Below, piece after piece: positions 1 to 11,753 of a stretch of DNA of 64,000 nt (position 1 is its first letter; the number at the start of each line of letters is the position of its first letter). The position numbers and the translations under genes were made by a program. A model generated the notes under the pieces. It made no database searches, was not told the origin of the DNA, and saw only the letters and a list, made by a program, of their open reading frames with translations. The stretch covers positions 86,290 through 150,289 of the forward strand of contig CACGEW010000001.1 in the NCBI GenBank assembly GCA_902572345.1. The letters run 5' to 3'. The stretch is from an uncultured Pelagibacteraceae bacterium (lineage in GTDB: Bacteria > Pseudomonadota > Alphaproteobacteria > Pelagibacterales > Pelagibacteraceae).

Positions 1-1434
1 CCTAAATCTGGAAAGTATTTTGATAATACTTCTCCTATCACTAATGAAGTTATCTGTAAGGTGCCACGATCGAACGATAAAGACGTTGATTTTGCTCTAG
101 ACGCAGCTCACGCAGCATTTCCTGCATGGGGAACAACATCAATTGGAGAAAGATCGAATATTCTTTTAAAAATTGCTGATGTTATTGAGAAAAATCTTAA
201 CGTTTTAGCGACAGCAGAATGTTTAGACAATGGTAAGCCTATAAGAGAATGTATGGCTGCAGATTTACCTTTGGTAATTGATCATTGGAGATATTTTGCA
301 GGAGTAATAAGAGCAGAGGAAGGTTCAGTTGCTGAAATAAGCAATAGTGAATATTCTTACCACATACCTGAGCCATTAGGTGTGGTTGGGCAAATCATAC
401 CATGGAACTTCCCATTATTAATGGCAACATGGAAACTTGCACCAGCTTTGGCGGCAGGAAACTGTGTTGTATTAAAACCAGCTGAACAAACGCCGGCATC
501 AATCATGTTGTTAATGGAACTAATTGGAGATCTATTACCAGCAGGTGTCGTTAACGTTGTAAGCGGATATGGTCTTGAAGCAGGTAAACCACTTGCATCT
601 TCTAAAAGAATTAAGAAGATAGCTTTTACTGGTGAAACTACTACTGGACGTTTGATTATGCAGTACGCATCTCAAAACTTAATTCCAATCACTTTAGAAT
701 TAGGTGGAAAATCACCAAACATTTTCTTTGAAGATGTTTTGGCTAAAGATGACGACTTCTTTGACAAATGTTTAGAGGGTTTTGCTATGTTTACGCTTAA
801 CCAAGGAGAAGTTTGTACTTGTCCAAGTAGAGCTTTGATCCAAGAATCTATTTACGATAAATTCATGGAAAGAGCCATTGCAAGAACAAAAGCTGTTAAA
901 CAAGACAATCCTTTAAAAATGGAAACTATGATTGGAGCTCAGGCTTCACTAGAACAAATGGAAAAAATTAAATCTTACTTAGATCTAGGTAAGAAAGAGG
1001 GTGCCAAAGTTCTATGTGGTGGTAGTGCAGCTAAAATTAATAGTGGATTAGAAAAAGGAAACTATATCCAACCAACCATCTTTGAAGGCAAAAACGACAT
1101 GCGAATATTCCAAGAGGAAATCTTTGGACCTGTAGTATCAGTTACTAAGTTTAAAGATGAGAAAGAAGCATTAGAGATAGCTAATGATACTCTTTACGGA
1201 TTAGGAGCAGGTGTTTGGACTAGAGATGGTAACGTCGCATACAGAATGGGTAGAGGTATACAAGCAGGTAGAGTTTGGACAAACTGTTATCACGCATACC
1301 CAGCTCATGCTGCATTTGGCGGATACAAACAATCTGGTATCGGAAGAGAAACTCACAAAATGATGTTAAATCATTACAGACAAGTAAAGAATTTGCACGT
1401 GTCTTACAGTGAGAAAAAATTAGGCTTCTTTTAA
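1..1434 (+). CDS. NAD-dependent aldehyde dehydrogenase (5' end outside window)
   Basis: Frame is open from base 1 ([20 protein letters not shown]...) into the listed ORF. ALDH motifs [17 protein letters not shown], and [10 protein letters not shown] around the catalytic Cys. Confidence 0.95.
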   Translation, partial: PKSGKYFDNTSPITNEVICKVPRSNDKDVDFALDAAHAAFPAWGTTSIGERSNILLKIADVIEKNLNVLATAECLDNGKPIRECMAADLPLVIDHWRYFAGVIRAEEGSVAEISNSEYSYHIPEPLGVVGQIIPWNFPLLMATWKLAPALAAGNCVVLKPAEQTPASIMLLMELIGDLLPAGVVNVVSGYGLEAGKPLASSKRIKKIAFTGETTTGRLIMQYASQNLIPITLELGGKSPNIFFEDVLAKDDDFFDKCLEGFAMFTLNQGEVCTCPSRALIQESIYDKFMERAIARTKAVKQDNPLKMETMIGAQASLEQMEKIKSYLDLGKKEGAKVLCGGSAAKINSGLEKGNYIQPTIFEGKNDMRIFQEEIFGPVVSVTKFKDEKEALEIANDTLYGLGAGVWTRDGNVAYRMGRGIQAGRVWTNCYHAYPAHAAFGGYKQSGIGRETHKMMLNHYRQVKNLHVSYSEKKLGFF

Positions 1435-1449
1435 CCAATAATATATAAT

Positions 1450-1474
1450 GGCCCATGATTCAAAATCATGGGCC
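1450..1474 (+). other. Perfect 11-bp inverted repeat (RNA hairpin), 3-nt loop
   Basis: GGCCCATGATT-CAA-AATCATGGGCC read directly; no T-run follows. Confidence 0.85.
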
Positions 1475-1485
1475 GAAATATTGAA

Positions 1486-1842
1486 ATGAAAGTATCATTT
1501 ACATTATCAGCAAAAAAATTGCTCAGCGAAATCAAGGAAATTCATGGAGAAGATCTTTTGTTTCACCAGTCAGGCGGATGTTGCGATGGAAGCGCGCCTA
1601 TGTGTTTTCCAGCAAAAGAATATCAAGTAGGAAACAGTGACGTAAAATTGGGAGAGGTTGATGGAACTCCTTTCTATATGAATGAAGATCAATATGAAAA
1701 GTGGAAACATACAGATCTCACAATTGATGCTGTAAAGGGAATCGGAGGCATGTTTTCCCTTGATAATGGAACAGGGCAAAGGTTTTTAACAAAATCTGAA
1801 ATTTGCGTTGTAGTAGACAACGATAAAAAAGCTGCAAATTAA
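1486..1842 (+). CDS. DUF779 domain protein
   Basis: HQSGGCCDGSAPMCFP motif; next to an aldehyde dehydrogenase as is common for DUF779. The ORF-track start at 1468 lies inside the hairpin; ATG at 1486 is preferred. Confidence 0.85.
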   Translation: MKVSFTLSAKKLLSEIKEIHGEDLLFHQSGGCCDGSAPMCFPAKEYQVGNSDVKLGEVDGTPFYMNEDQYEKWKHTDLTIDAVKGIGGMFSLDNGTGQRFLTKSEICVVVDNDKKAAN

Positions 1843-1885
1843 TCTCTTTATAGACAAGTTCTAAAATATCTGTATTTAATTAAAT

Positions 1886-4561
1886 ATGGGCCAAATTTTA
1901 CTTACTGATGTTAGAAAAAAATTCTTAGATTATTTTAAAAAAAATAATCATAAGATCGTGGATTCTAGCAACTTAGTTCCTAACAATGATCCTACTCTCA
2001 TGTTTACAAATTCAGGCATGGTGCAATTTAAGAATGTTTTTACTGGTTTAGAAAAAAGAGACTACAAAACAGCCACAACATCTCAAAAATGCGTAAGAGC
2101 TGGTGGAAAACACAATGATTTAGAAAATGTAGGATATACGCCAAGACACCACACTTTTTTTGAAATGCTAGGAAATTTTTCCTTTGGAGATTATTTTAAA
2201 GAACAGGCAATTGTTCACGCTTGGACCTTGTTAACTAAAGATTTTCAACTTCCAAAGGAAAAACTTTCAGTTACAGTTTTTCACGAAGATAATGAGTCAT
2301 TTAAACTTTGGAAAAAAATAGCAGGCCTAAGCGATGATAAGATAATTAAAATAGCAACATCAGATAACTTTTGGTCAATGGGAGATACAGGTCCTTGCGG
2401 CCCGTGTTCAGAAATATTCTATGATCACGGTGATAAATTAAAAGGGGGACCACCAGGCAGCCCTAATGAAGATGGAGATAGATTCATTGAGATTTGGAAT
2501 TTAGTATTTATGCAATATGAGCAAATATCAAAAGATAAGAGAATAAATTTACCAAAACCGTCAGTGGATACTGGGATGGGCCTTGAAAGAATGACAGCAG
2601 TTCTTCAAGGGACGCATGATAATTATAATATCGATCACTTTAAAAAAATCATGAACTCATCCGCCGATCTATTGAAATCACCAATTAATAATAAAACTAT
2701 TGCAAGCCATAGAGTGATCGCAGATCATTTGAGAGCTAGTAGTTTTTTAATCGCCGAAGGAATTTTACCTTCGAATGAGGGACGTGGATATGTATTAAGA
2801 AGAATAATGAGACGTGGGATGAGGCATGCTCATACACTTGGAGGTAAAGAGTCAATCTTTTATAAATTGTTTGATGTTTTGATGAACGAAATGAAAAAAA
2901 GCTACCCAGAACTTGTTAGAGGAAAAGATTTAATAATAGAAACTTTAAAAAATGAGGAAGAAAAGTTTTCTTCATTGTTAGGGCGAGGTATAAAAATTTT
3001 AGAGGAAAATTTAGATAAAGTTCAAAATAAAATACTTCCAGGTGAAATAGCATTTAAACTTTATGATACTTATGGATTTCCACTAGATCTAACAGCTGAT
3101 ATTTTAAGATCAAAAAATATCAAAATAGATAGCAAGGGTTTTGACAGTGAGATGGAAAAAAGCAAAGCTTTAGCCAGGGCTAACTGGAAAGGTTCGGGAG
3201 ATAAATCTTTAGAGGAAAAATGGTTTAAAATAAGAGAGGAATTAGATCCTACAGAATTTTTGGGCTATGAATTTAATAAAGCAGAGGGAGTAGTTTTAAA
3301 AATCTCAAAAGGAAAAGATTTTATTCATGAAGCAAAAGAAAACGACGAAATTGAACTCATTACTAATCAAACACCTTTTTACGGAGAGTCAGGAGGTCAA
3401 GTCGGTGACCAGGGAGAAATAAAGACATCTACATGTAAAATAAAAATTTTAGATACCCAAAAAAAAATGGGCGATCTACACGTGCATGTTGGAAAAGTAA
3501 TATCCGGATCTGTTAAAGTGGGCGAGAATGTTAATTTAGAGATTAATCTCAGAAGACGAAATGATGCTAAAGCATATCACTCAGCAACTCATTTGCTACA
3601 CGAAGCTTTAAGAAGGACTTTAGGTAAACATGTTACTCAGAAAGGCTCTTTAGTAAGTCCTGAAAAGTTAAGATTTGATTTTAGCCACAATAAACCAATT
3701 GAAAAAAATGAAATTAATAAGATTGAAGATTTGGTAAACGATATGGTCTCTAAAGCAAGTGACGTTAGAACTAGAATTATGACACCAAAAGAGGCAGTAG
3801 ATAATGGAGCACTGGCATTATTTGGTGAGAAATATGGAGATGAAGTCAGAGTTTTGTCTATGGGTGAAGAAAAAGATAAGTATTTTTCAACAGAGTTATG
3901 TGGTGGAACACATGTATCAAATACATCAGAAATAGGTAGATTTAAAATAATTAGTCAGTCGTCGATATCTTCTGGAGTAAGACGAGTTGAAGCTTTAAGA
4001 GCAGATCAACTTGTAGAATATGAAAAAAATCTAAAACAAACTCAATCTACTAAAGAGAATAAATTGAATGAAGAAATCACAACTATTAAAAAAGCTTTAG
4101 AGGAACTTAAAATTAAACCTAATTACAGCAATGGTTTAAGTACTGCTGAAAATTTAAAGAATTTAAGCAAACAACTTGATCAAGCCAATTTAAAAAATAT
4201 AATTGCAGATAAGAGTAAAAATATTATTAAGGACAGTAAAATTGCAGATTTTACTTTTAGATATCAAACTATAAAAAACTTTCCTTCAAAAGAATTAAGA
4301 ACAATTATTGACTCAGGAAAAAAAGATTTAAAGAAAGGAGTTTTAATTGCTTTTTCTGTTCTTGATGGGAAAGTAGGCGTTTCAGTTGGTGTCACAAAAG
4401 ATTTAACAGAAAAATTTGATGCAGTGGAGTTAGTAAAAATAGCTGCTACTATTTTAGGTGGCAAAGGTGGAGGAGGAAGAAAAGATTTTGCGCAAGCAGG
4501 AGGAGTGGATGAAACCAAAGTTGAAGATGCTTACAAAGCTGTATTAAAAAAAATTAGTTAA
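1886..4561 (+). CDS. alaS: Alanyl-tRNA synthetase
   Basis: 891 aa; N-terminal [30 protein letters not shown] and [13 protein letters not shown] motifs. Confidence 0.98.
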   Translation: MGQILLTDVRKKFLDYFKKNNHKIVDSSNLVPNNDPTLMFTNSGMVQFKNVFTGLEKRDYKTATTSQKCVRAGGKHNDLENVGYTPRHHTFFEMLGNFSFGDYFKEQAIVHAWTLLTKDFQLPKEKLSVTVFHEDNESFKLWKKIAGLSDDKIIKIATSDNFWSMGDTGPCGPCSEIFYDHGDKLKGGPPGSPNEDGDRFIEIWNLVFMQYEQISKDKRINLPKPSVDTGMGLERMTAVLQGTHDNYNIDHFKKIMNSSADLLKSPINNKTIASHRVIADHLRASSFLIAEGILPSNEGRGYVLRRIMRRGMRHAHTLGGKESIFYKLFDVLMNEMKKSYPELVRGKDLIIETLKNEEEKFSSLLGRGIKILEENLDKVQNKILPGEIAFKLYDTYGFPLDLTADILRSKNIKIDSKGFDSEMEKSKALARANWKGSGDKSLEEKWFKIREELDPTEFLGYEFNKAEGVVLKISKGKDFIHEAKENDEIELITNQTPFYGESGGQVGDQGEIKTSTCKIKILDTQKKMGDLHVHVGKVISGSVKVGENVNLEINLRRRNDAKAYHSATHLLHEALRRTLGKHVTQKGSLVSPEKLRFDFSHNKPIEKNEINKIEDLVNDMVSKASDVRTRIMTPKEAVDNGALALFGEKYGDEVRVLSMGEEKDKYFSTELCGGTHVSNTSEIGRFKIISQSSISSGVRRVEALRADQLVEYEKNLKQTQSTKENKLNEEITTIKKALEELKIKPNYSNGLSTAENLKNLSKQLDQANLKNIIADKSKNIIKDSKIADFTFRYQTIKNFPSKELRTIIDSGKKDLKKGVLIAFSVLDGKVGVSVGVTKDLTEKFDAVELVKIAATILGGKGGGGRKDFAQAGGVDETKVEDAYKAVLKKIS

Positions 4562-5768
4562 TTTTCTTTTTAAGGTTACCGTCTATTGCTTCTAAAAATT
4601 GATTAGTAGTTAAATATTTAGAGGACTTATCAATCAATATTGCAAGATCTTTTGTCATCGACCCACTTTCAACTGTTTCTACACAAACTTTCTCTATTGA
4701 AGATGCAAATTTGATTAGTTCATCGTTATTATCTAATTTTCCTCTATGAGCTAAACCTCTTGTCCAAGCAAAAATTGATGCAATTGGATTTGTAGAAGTT
4801 TCTTTTCCTTGTTGATGCATTCTATAATGTCTCGTAACTGTTCCGTGTGCAGCTTCAGATTCGACAGTTTTTCCATCTGGCGTCATGAGAACACTAGTCA
4901 TCAGTCCTAAAGAACCAAATCCTTGTGCTACAGTGTCTGATTGAACATCTCCATCATAGTTTTTACAAGCCCAAACATATCCGCCATTCCATTTCATAGC
5001 ACAAGCTACCATGTCATCAATCAACCTATGTTCATAAGTTATATTTACTGACTCAAATTTCTTTTTAAATTCTTTTTCGAAAACTTCTTGGAACAGATCT
5101 TTGAAACGACCATCGTAAGCTTTTAAAATTGTATTTTTGGTTGATAAATAAACTGGCCACTTTCTACCAAGGCCATAATTCATACATGCTCTTGCAAAAT
5201 TTTTAATTGAGTCATCTAAATTATACATAGCCAAAGCTGTTCCTGGTCCAGTAAAATTAAATACTTCAAATTCTTTTTTATCTTTACCATCTTTTGATGT
5301 CCACTTAACTTCCATTTTACCTTCTCCTGGAATTAAAAAATCCGTTGCACGGTATTGATCACCAAAAGCATGTCTACCTATAACGATTGGTTGTGTCCAA
5401 CCCGGCACTAATTTTGGAACATTTTTACAAATAATTGGTTCTCTAAATACTGTACCACCTAATATATTTCGAATAGTTCCATTAGGCGATCTCCACATTT
5501 TTTTAAGCTTGAATTCTTCAACCCTTGCTTCATCAGGTGTAATAGTAGCGCATTTAACACCAACGCCAAATTGTTTAATAGCATTAGCCGCATCAATAGT
5601 GATTTGGTCACCAGTTTTATCTCGACTTTCCATTCCCAAATCGTAGTATTTCAAGTCTATTTCTAAGTAAGGCTTGATTAGCTTATCTTTGATAAATGAC
5701 CAGATAATTCTTGTCATTTCATCACCATCTAACTCAACCACTGGATTTTTTACTTTAATTTTTGCCAT
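4554..5768 (-). CDS. icd: Isocitrate dehydrogenase (NADP+)
   Basis: 404 aa; [27 protein letters not shown]; eukaryote-like/alphaproteobacterial IDH type. Confidence 0.97.
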   Translation of the reverse strand: MAKIKVKNPVVELDGDEMTRIIWSFIKDKLIKPYLEIDLKYYDLGMESRDKTGDQITIDAANAIKQFGVGVKCATITPDEARVEEFKLKKMWRSPNGTIRNILGGTVFREPIICKNVPKLVPGWTQPIVIGRHAFGDQYRATDFLIPGEGKMEVKWTSKDGKDKKEFEVFNFTGPGTALAMYNLDDSIKNFARACMNYGLGRKWPVYLSTKNTILKAYDGRFKDLFQEVFEKEFKKKFESVNITYEHRLIDDMVACAMKWNGGYVWACKNYDGDVQSDTVAQGFGSLGLMTSVLMTPDGKTVESEAAHGTVTRHYRMHQQGKETSTNPIASIFAWTRGLAHRGKLDNNDELIKFASSIEKVCVETVESGSMTKDLAILIDKSSKYLTTNQFLEAIDGNLKKKIN

Positions 5769-5832
5769 AAAATTAAGATTGATTAAATGTGATTTTTATA
5801 CATATTAAGAAAAAATTATCAAACTATTAATT

Positions 5833-6480
5833 ATGTTTAACACAATATTTCCAAAGATTCATAAAGAAGGGTATAAATTTTTAGCCATTTCAATTTTGTC
5901 TACTTTTATAGTTTTAATTTTTTCAAAATTTCTTGGATTTTCATTAATTCTGATAACGGTTTGGGTTTATTATTTTTTTAGAGATCCAGAACGATATTCA
6001 ATTAATGATGATAGTTATTTAGTGAGCCCAGCAGACGGACTAATTACAGACATATCAGAAAAATCTGGACCAGAAGAGTTAAGATTAGAAAATACTTCTT
6101 TTACAAGAATAAGTGTTTTTATGAATGTATTTAACTGCCACGTAAATAGAGTCCCATCTTCTGGTAAAATAGAGGAAATTTTTTATAAACCAGGAAAATT
6201 TTTGAACGCATCATTGGATAAGGCAAGTGAAGAAAATGAGAGAAACTTTTTTAAATTAAAATTGAATAATGGAGAAGAAATTATAATTGTTCAAATAGCA
6301 GGACTTATAGCTAGAAGAATAGTTTGCGAAGTAGAGCAAGGCCAGTCTTTAAAGCAAGGAGATAGAATTGGTATGATTAGGTTTGGAAGTAGAGTTGACA
6401 TTTATTTTAAAAATAAAAAAATCTTAGCTAAATTAGGTCAAAACGTAACAGCAGGAGAAAGCTTATTGGCTTGTGAGTAA
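5833..6480 (+). CDS. psd: Phosphatidylserine decarboxylase (short form)
   Basis: PADGLITDI, FMNVFNCHVNR and C-terminal FGSRVD (maturation GS) motifs; followed by pssA. Confidence 0.95.
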   Translation: MFNTIFPKIHKEGYKFLAISILSTFIVLIFSKFLGFSLILITVWVYYFFRDPERYSINDDSYLVSPADGLITDISEKSGPEELRLENTSFTRISVFMNVFNCHVNRVPSSGKIEEIFYKPGKFLNASLDKASEENERNFFKLKLNNGEEIIIVQIAGLIARRIVCEVEQGQSLKQGDRIGMIRFGSRVDIYFKNKKILAKLGQNVTAGESLLACE

Positions 6481-7271
6481 TGCAAGAAAATAAAAAATTT
6501 AAACTTGTATCTGCAAAAAAAACTAGATACTTGCTTCCTAATATTCTTACATTAGCTGGAGTATGCCTAGGAATAAGCTCAATCAAATTTTCAATCGATG
6601 GTAATTTTACATTAGCTGTAACATTAATTTTATTTGCAGCAATTTTAGATACTTTAGATGGAAGAATTGCAAGATTAATTAAAGGAACATCTGAGTTTGG
6701 CAAGGAGTTGGACTCGTTAACAGATTTCGTAAGTTTTGGAATTGCTCCAGTTTTTATTTTATATTTTTGGGAATTAAATAACTACGGAAAATTAGGTTGG
6801 GCAATAACACTAGTGTATTCAGTATGTTGTGTTCTTAGACTTGCAAGATTCAATTTAACAAAAATTGATGAAACGGAGGACTGGAAAAATAATTTTTTTG
6901 AAGGTATTCCTTCGCCAGCGGGCGGTCTTTTAATATTAATGCCGTTAATATATGAGCTCTCAAATTTTAAAATTAATTTAGATTTAAAAATAATTACTCC
7001 ATACCTAACTCTATTAATTGCGATTTTATTAGTAAGTAAAGTGCCTACATTAGCTCTCAAAAAAATATCGATTTCACCTAAAGCAACAGTTTTTTTATTA
7101 TTAGGTATTGGGGTAGTATTTATAGCTTTATTATTTTATACATTAGAAGCCCTTTTAATTTTTGGGATTGGATATCTTATTTCAATTCCAATAAGTATAA
7201 TTATGTATTTCAATCAAAATAAAAAAAATACAGATAAAATGTCTGATGAAAATCATGAAGATATTTTATAA
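6480..7271 (+). CDS. pssA: CDP-diacylglycerol-serine O-phosphatidyltransferase
   Basis: CDP-alcohol phosphatidyltransferase motif DTLDGRIARLIKGTSEFGKELDSLTD. Confidence 0.95.
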   Translation: MQENKKFKLVSAKKTRYLLPNILTLAGVCLGISSIKFSIDGNFTLAVTLILFAAILDTLDGRIARLIKGTSEFGKELDSLTDFVSFGIAPVFILYFWELNNYGKLGWAITLVYSVCCVLRLARFNLTKIDETEDWKNNFFEGIPSPAGGLLILMPLIYELSNFKINLDLKIITPYLTLLIAILLVSKVPTLALKKISISPKATVFLLLGIGVVFIALLFYTLEALLIFGIGYLISIPISIIMYFNQNKKNTDKMSDENHEDIL

Positions 7272-7897
7272 TGAAAAAATCAAAAAGAATTAAAAAAAGT
7301 AATTCTTGGAAAATAAAACAACATAGGGATCAATATTTTAAAAAGTCAAAAACACTAGGTTATCGTTCAAGAGCATCATTCAAATTAATCGAATTAAATA
7401 AAAAATATAATTTTATTAAAAAAAATACCAATTTATTAGATTTAGGTTCTTATCCAGGAGGATGGACACAAGTAGCAGCAAAAATAATTACAACTGGTAA
7501 AATATTGTCTATGGATAAAAAAGAAATGTCTCCAGTAAAAAATACAAAATTTATTAAAGGAGATATATTTGAAAAAAAAAATAAAAATGAAATTATTAGT
7601 TATTTTAGCAATAAACTGGACGTAATAATATCTGATATGGCTGCAGATACTACGGGGAATAAGTCATTAGACTCCATTAGAACCAATCAATTATGCTATG
7701 AAGTAATAGTGTTTTCAAAAGATATATTAAAACCTAGAGGTGTATTAGTTTCAAAGCTTTTTATGGGTGATGATTTTATAGAGGTAAAAAAATTGGCAAA
7801 TTCTCTGTTTAAAAAAGTAAATTTTTTTAAGCCTGAGTCTAGCAGAAAAGAGTCCAAAGAAACTTATTTACACTGTGAATTTTTAAAGTCTTTATAA
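7271..7897 (+). CDS. rlmE: 23S rRNA 2'-O-ribose methyltransferase RlmE/FtsJ
   Basis: YRSRASFKLIELN, LLDLGSYPGGWTQVA, DVIISDMAADTTG. Confidence 0.93.
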   Translation: MKKSKRIKKSNSWKIKQHRDQYFKKSKTLGYRSRASFKLIELNKKYNFIKKNTNLLDLGSYPGGWTQVAAKIITTGKILSMDKKEMSPVKNTKFIKGDIFEKKNKNEIISYFSNKLDVIISDMAADTTGNKSLDSIRTNQLCYEVIVFSKDILKPRGVLVSKLFMGDDFIEVKKLANSLFKKVNFFKPESSRKESKETYLHCEFLKSL

Positions 7898-7923
7898 ATT
7901 TAAATAATTGTATATAAGTTTAT

Positions 7924-9003
7924 ATGGAAACAATTAAAGAAGCTTTAACCTTTGATGATGTTTTGCTTTTACCAAGATATTCCAATGTTCTTCCTGCAAA
8001 AACTAATATTAGTTTAAAATTAACAAATAAAATCAGTCTCAAGGTGCCTTTCTTATCTTCTGCAATGGACACAGTTACAGAGTCCAAGATGGCAATAGCA
8101 ATAGCCAAAGAGGGTGGATTAGGAATTATCCATAGAAATTTAAATATAAAAAATCAGTCTAATGAAGTCAAAAAAGTAAAAAAAGAAAATTTCTATGTTG
8201 GTGCTGCTATTGGAACAAATAAAGAAGATCTTGATAGAGCTAGATTTTTAATAAATTACGGAACCGATTTGATTGTAATAGATACTGCTCATGGTTATAG
8301 TGAAAAAGTTTTAAACACTCTTACTAAAATTAAAAAAATAACAAAAAATATACCAGTCTGTGTGGGTAATATTGCAACAGGAGATGCTGCAAAAAAATTA
8401 TATGACTCTGGCGCAGATATTATCAAGGTCGGGATAGGACCTGGGTCAATCTGCACTACTAGGATGGTTGCAGGTATAGGAGTGCCTCAAATCTCAGCAA
8501 TTATAGAGGTTAAAAAAGCACTTAATAAAAAAAAGGTTAAAATAATTTCAGATGGAGGAATAAAATTTTCAGGAGATATTGCAAAAGCTTTAGCTGCAGG
8601 GGCTGACGCCATAATGATGGGCTCAATATTTGCTGGAACAGAAGAAAGCCCAGGAAAAAAATTTAAAAAAAATGGAAAAATTTATAAACAATATAGAGGG
8701 ATGGGCTCAATAGGCGCAATGTCAGCTGGATCAGCTAATAGATATTTTCAAAAAAATTTTAAAGATAAGTCAAAATTTGTACCAGAGGGTGTTGAAGGTC
8801 GAGTGGAATATAAAGGAAAAATGTCAAAAATTATATATCAACTACAAGGTGGATTGAGATCATCAATGGGATATATTGGGGCTAAGAATTTAAGTGAAAT
8901 AAACAAAAAAGCTAAGTTTGTTAAAATTACAAAAGCAGGATTTTATGAAAGTATGGTTCATAGTGTAGAAATGACAGAAAAGAAAATTAATTATAAATTA
9001 TGA
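7924..9003 (+). CDS. guaB: Inosine-5'-monophosphate dehydrogenase, short form without CBS domains
   Basis: [23 protein letters not shown] (catalytic Cys), [24 protein letters not shown]; only 359 aa. Confidence 0.96.
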   Translation: METIKEALTFDDVLLLPRYSNVLPAKTNISLKLTNKISLKVPFLSSAMDTVTESKMAIAIAKEGGLGIIHRNLNIKNQSNEVKKVKKENFYVGAAIGTNKEDLDRARFLINYGTDLIVIDTAHGYSEKVLNTLTKIKKITKNIPVCVGNIATGDAAKKLYDSGADIIKVGIGPGSICTTRMVAGIGVPQISAIIEVKKALNKKKVKIISDGGIKFSGDIAKALAAGADAIMMGSIFAGTEESPGKKFKKNGKIYKQYRGMGSIGAMSAGSANRYFQKNFKDKSKFVPEGVEGRVEYKGKMSKIIYQLQGGLRSSMGYIGAKNLSEINKKAKFVKITKAGFYESMVHSVEMTEKKINYKL

Positions 9004-9419
9004 AAAAAAGTTTATTAATAATATGTATTTTATTGCTAATTCCAAAAACACTATTTGCTAAATCTAAGTTTTTTGAGCAAGGAATAAATTTGTTTAATAA
9101 TAACAAATTACAAGACGCTAAATTTAAATTTGAACAAGATATAGTTTTTAATCCAAAAAGTGAGCTATCATATTTATATCTTTCAAAGATATTCAATAAA
9201 TTAGATAAAAAAGATTTAGAGGAGCAAAATTTAAATACAGTAATGTTAATAAATCCAAAAAATGAGGAAGCTATTTATTATCTTGCAAAGTTAAAATTAT
9301 CAACATCAGACTATAAAAAAAGTAAAGAATTAAATATTAAATTAAAATTATTGTGTAAACAATTCTGCGATCAAAGCGATCAATTAAAACAAGAAATTGA
9401 AAATTTATCTAAAAAATAA
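9000..9419 (+). CDS. Small exported TPR-like protein
   Basis: N-terminal hydrophobic signal peptide ([22 protein letters not shown]) then helical TPR-like repeats; 4-nt overlap with guaB. Confidence 0.6.
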   Translation: MKKSLLIICILLLIPKTLFAKSKFFEQGINLFNNNKLQDAKFKFEQDIVFNPKSELSYLYLSKIFNKLDKKDLEEQNLNTVMLINPKNEEAIYYLAKLKLSTSDYKKSKELNIKLKLLCKQFCDQSDQLKQEIENLSKK

Positions 9420-10979
9420 ATGCAATTTCAATCTGAAAAAGAAAAAGTACTTATCGTTGACTTTGGCTCTCAATTAACAAAATTAATTGCAAGAAGAGTT
9501 AGAGAATTAGAGGTATATTCTGAAATAATTACACCTAAAGAATTATTTGATTTAAAGAGCTTTGAAAAAATAAAAGGAATTATATTATCTGGTGGTCCAG
9601 CGACAGTCACGAGTAACAAATTTCAAAGCGTACCTAAAGTAATATTTAAAATGAAAATTCCAATTTTAGGAATTTGTTATGGACTTCAATTAATTGCAAA
9701 AATATTTGGAGGTAAAATAAAATCATCCAAAAAACGAAGAGAATTTGGTAGAGCAATCTTATATAAAAAAAAATCCTCAATTTTAATAAGAAATTTTTTA
9801 AATAAAAAAAACATAGTTTGGATGAGTCACGAAGATGCAGTAGTAAAATTACCGAATAGTTTCAAGGTTATCGCTTCTACAAAAGAGTCAAAATTCACAA
9901 TTATTGAAAATCATAAAGAAAAAATTTATGGAGTTCAATTTCATCCAGAGGTCACTCATACTGAAAATGGAAAAAAATTATTTAAAAATTTTTTATTTTC
10001 GATTTGTAAAATAAAAAAAAAATGGAATATTAAGTCTCAATCAAAAAGATTAATAAATGAAATAAAACAAATTGTAAAAACTGATAAGGTTATTTGTGCT
10101 TTATCAGGTGGAGTGGATAGTAGTGTTGTTGCTTTATTAGTAAATAGAGCCATAAAAAAAAATTTAATTTGCATAATGGTTGATACTGGTTTGATGAGGA
10201 AAAATGAATTTTCCCAGACGTACAATATCTTTAAGAATAAATATAAACTTAATGTGAAATTGATTAATGCATCAAATCTTTTTTTAAATAAATTAAAAAA
10301 TGTTTCAAATCCTGAAAAAAAAAGAAAAATAATAGGAAAACTTTTTATAAAGATATTTGAAAATGAGTCAAAAAAAATAAAGAATATTAAATTTTTAGCT
10401 CAAGGAACGCTATATCCTGATATTATTGAAAGCAGATCATCTTCAGGTAGCAAAACATCTAAAATAAAATCACATCACAATGTGGGAGGTTTGCCAAAAA
10501 AAATGAACTTAAAACTTGTTGAGCCTTTAAAAGAATTTTTCAAAGATGAAGTAAGAATTCTTGGGAAATCATTAGGTTTAGTTAAAGAAATTAACCTCAA
10601 ACACCCTTTTCCTGGGCCAGGTTTAGGAATTAGAATTGTTGGCAAAATTACAGCTGAGAGGGTAAAAATTCTTCAAGAGGCGGACTCAATTTATATTAAA
10701 GAATTAATTAAATTTAAACTTTATAAAAACATATGGCAAGCTTACGCTGCTTTACTACCAATTAAAACCGTAGGGGTAATGGGCGATTCAAGAACGTATG
10801 AAAACATTTGTCTTTTAAGAGCTGTGACCTCAGAGGATGGAATGACAGCTGACTATTTTAACTTTCCTAAAAGCTTTTTGGATAGTATTTCTAATAAAAT
10901 AATAAATAATGTAAAAGGTATAAACAGAGTGGTGTATGATATTACGTCTAAACCGCCGAGCACAATCGAGTTAGAGTAA
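9420..10979 (+). CDS. guaA: GMP synthase (glutamine-hydrolysing)
   Basis: Class I amidotransferase [24 protein letters not shown]-PPase [13 protein letters not shown]-terminal [11 protein letters not shown]. Confidence 0.98.
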   Translation: MQFQSEKEKVLIVDFGSQLTKLIARRVRELEVYSEIITPKELFDLKSFEKIKGIILSGGPATVTSNKFQSVPKVIFKMKIPILGICYGLQLIAKIFGGKIKSSKKRREFGRAILYKKKSSILIRNFLNKKNIVWMSHEDAVVKLPNSFKVIASTKESKFTIIENHKEKIYGVQFHPEVTHTENGKKLFKNFLFSICKIKKKWNIKSQSKRLINEIKQIVKTDKVICALSGGVDSSVVALLVNRAIKKNLICIMVDTGLMRKNEFSQTYNIFKNKYKLNVKLINASNLFLNKLKNVSNPEKKRKIIGKLFIKIFENESKKIKNIKFLAQGTLYPDIIESRSSSGSKTSKIKSHHNVGGLPKKMNLKLVEPLKEFFKDEVRILGKSLGLVKEINLKHPFPGPGLGIRIVGKITAERVKILQEADSIYIKELIKFKLYKNIWQAYAALLPIKTVGVMGDSRTYENICLLRAVTSEDGMTADYFNFPKSFLDSISNKIINNVKGINRVVYDITSKPPSTIELE

Positions 10980-11752
10980 TGAATATTAAAATTAAGAAAA
11001 TTATACTTAAAAAAAAAAACAAAACTAAAATTGTTTGCCTAACAGCTTATTCAAAAAGTATTGCTAAAATTTTGGATAAACATGTCGATATAGTTTTAGT
11101 AGGAGACTCAATGGCAAATGTTTTATATGGCCAAAAAAACACACATAAAATAAATATAGAAAACATTATTCAACATACATTAAGTGTAAAACAATCAATA
11201 AAAAAATCTTTACTTGTGGTAGACATGCCTAAAGGAACTTATAAAAATATAAATTATGCCTTAAAAAATGCCAGAAATATTATAAAAAAAACAAAATGCG
11301 ATGCAGTAAAATTAGAAAACTTTCAAAATAATTATAAAATTATTAAAGAATTAGTGAAAAATAAAATACCAGTAATGGGACATATTGGATTTACACCTCA
11401 ATTTAAAAAAAAATTTAAAATACAAGGTACTTCCAAAAAAGAACTTCTTAAACTTATAAGTGACGCAAAATTAATAGAAAAAGCCGGCGCATTCTCAATC
11501 GTATTGGAGTGCCTATCAATTAATTCTGCTAGAATAATTACTAATCAATTAAAAATACCAACTATAGGAATTGGATCTTCAAAATATTGTGATGGACAAA
11601 TTTTGGTTACAGACGATATGCTAGGTTTAAGCGGTTTTTACCCTAAATTTGTAAAAAAATATGTCAATCTTGAGAGAATAATTGAAAAAGCTGTAAAAAA
11701 ATATACTAGGGATGTAAAAAAAAATAAATTTCCAACTATAAGTTATTTTTAA
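10979..11752 (+). CDS. panB: 3-methyl-2-oxobutanoate hydroxymethyltransferase
   Basis: CLTAYSKSIAKILD, DIVLVGDSMANVLYG, AVKLE, MGHIGFTPQ, GIGSSKYCDGQILVTDDMLG. Confidence 0.95.
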   Translation: MNIKIKKIILKKKNKTKIVCLTAYSKSIAKILDKHVDIVLVGDSMANVLYGQKNTHKINIENIIQHTLSVKQSIKKSLLVVDMPKGTYKNINYALKNARNIIKKTKCDAVKLENFQNNYKIIKELVKNKIPVMGHIGFTPQFKKKFKIQGTSKKELLKLISDAKLIEKAGAFSIVLECLSINSARIITNQLKIPTIGIGSSKYCDGQILVTDDMLGLSGFYPKFVKKYVNLERIIEKAVKKYTRDVKKNKFPTISYF

Positions 11753-11753
11753 A

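Noticed and set aside
1468-1485. ORF-track start of the DUF779 gene at 1468
   Set aside because: The codon lies inside the right arm of the perfect hairpin; ATG at 1486 gives the expected N-terminus.
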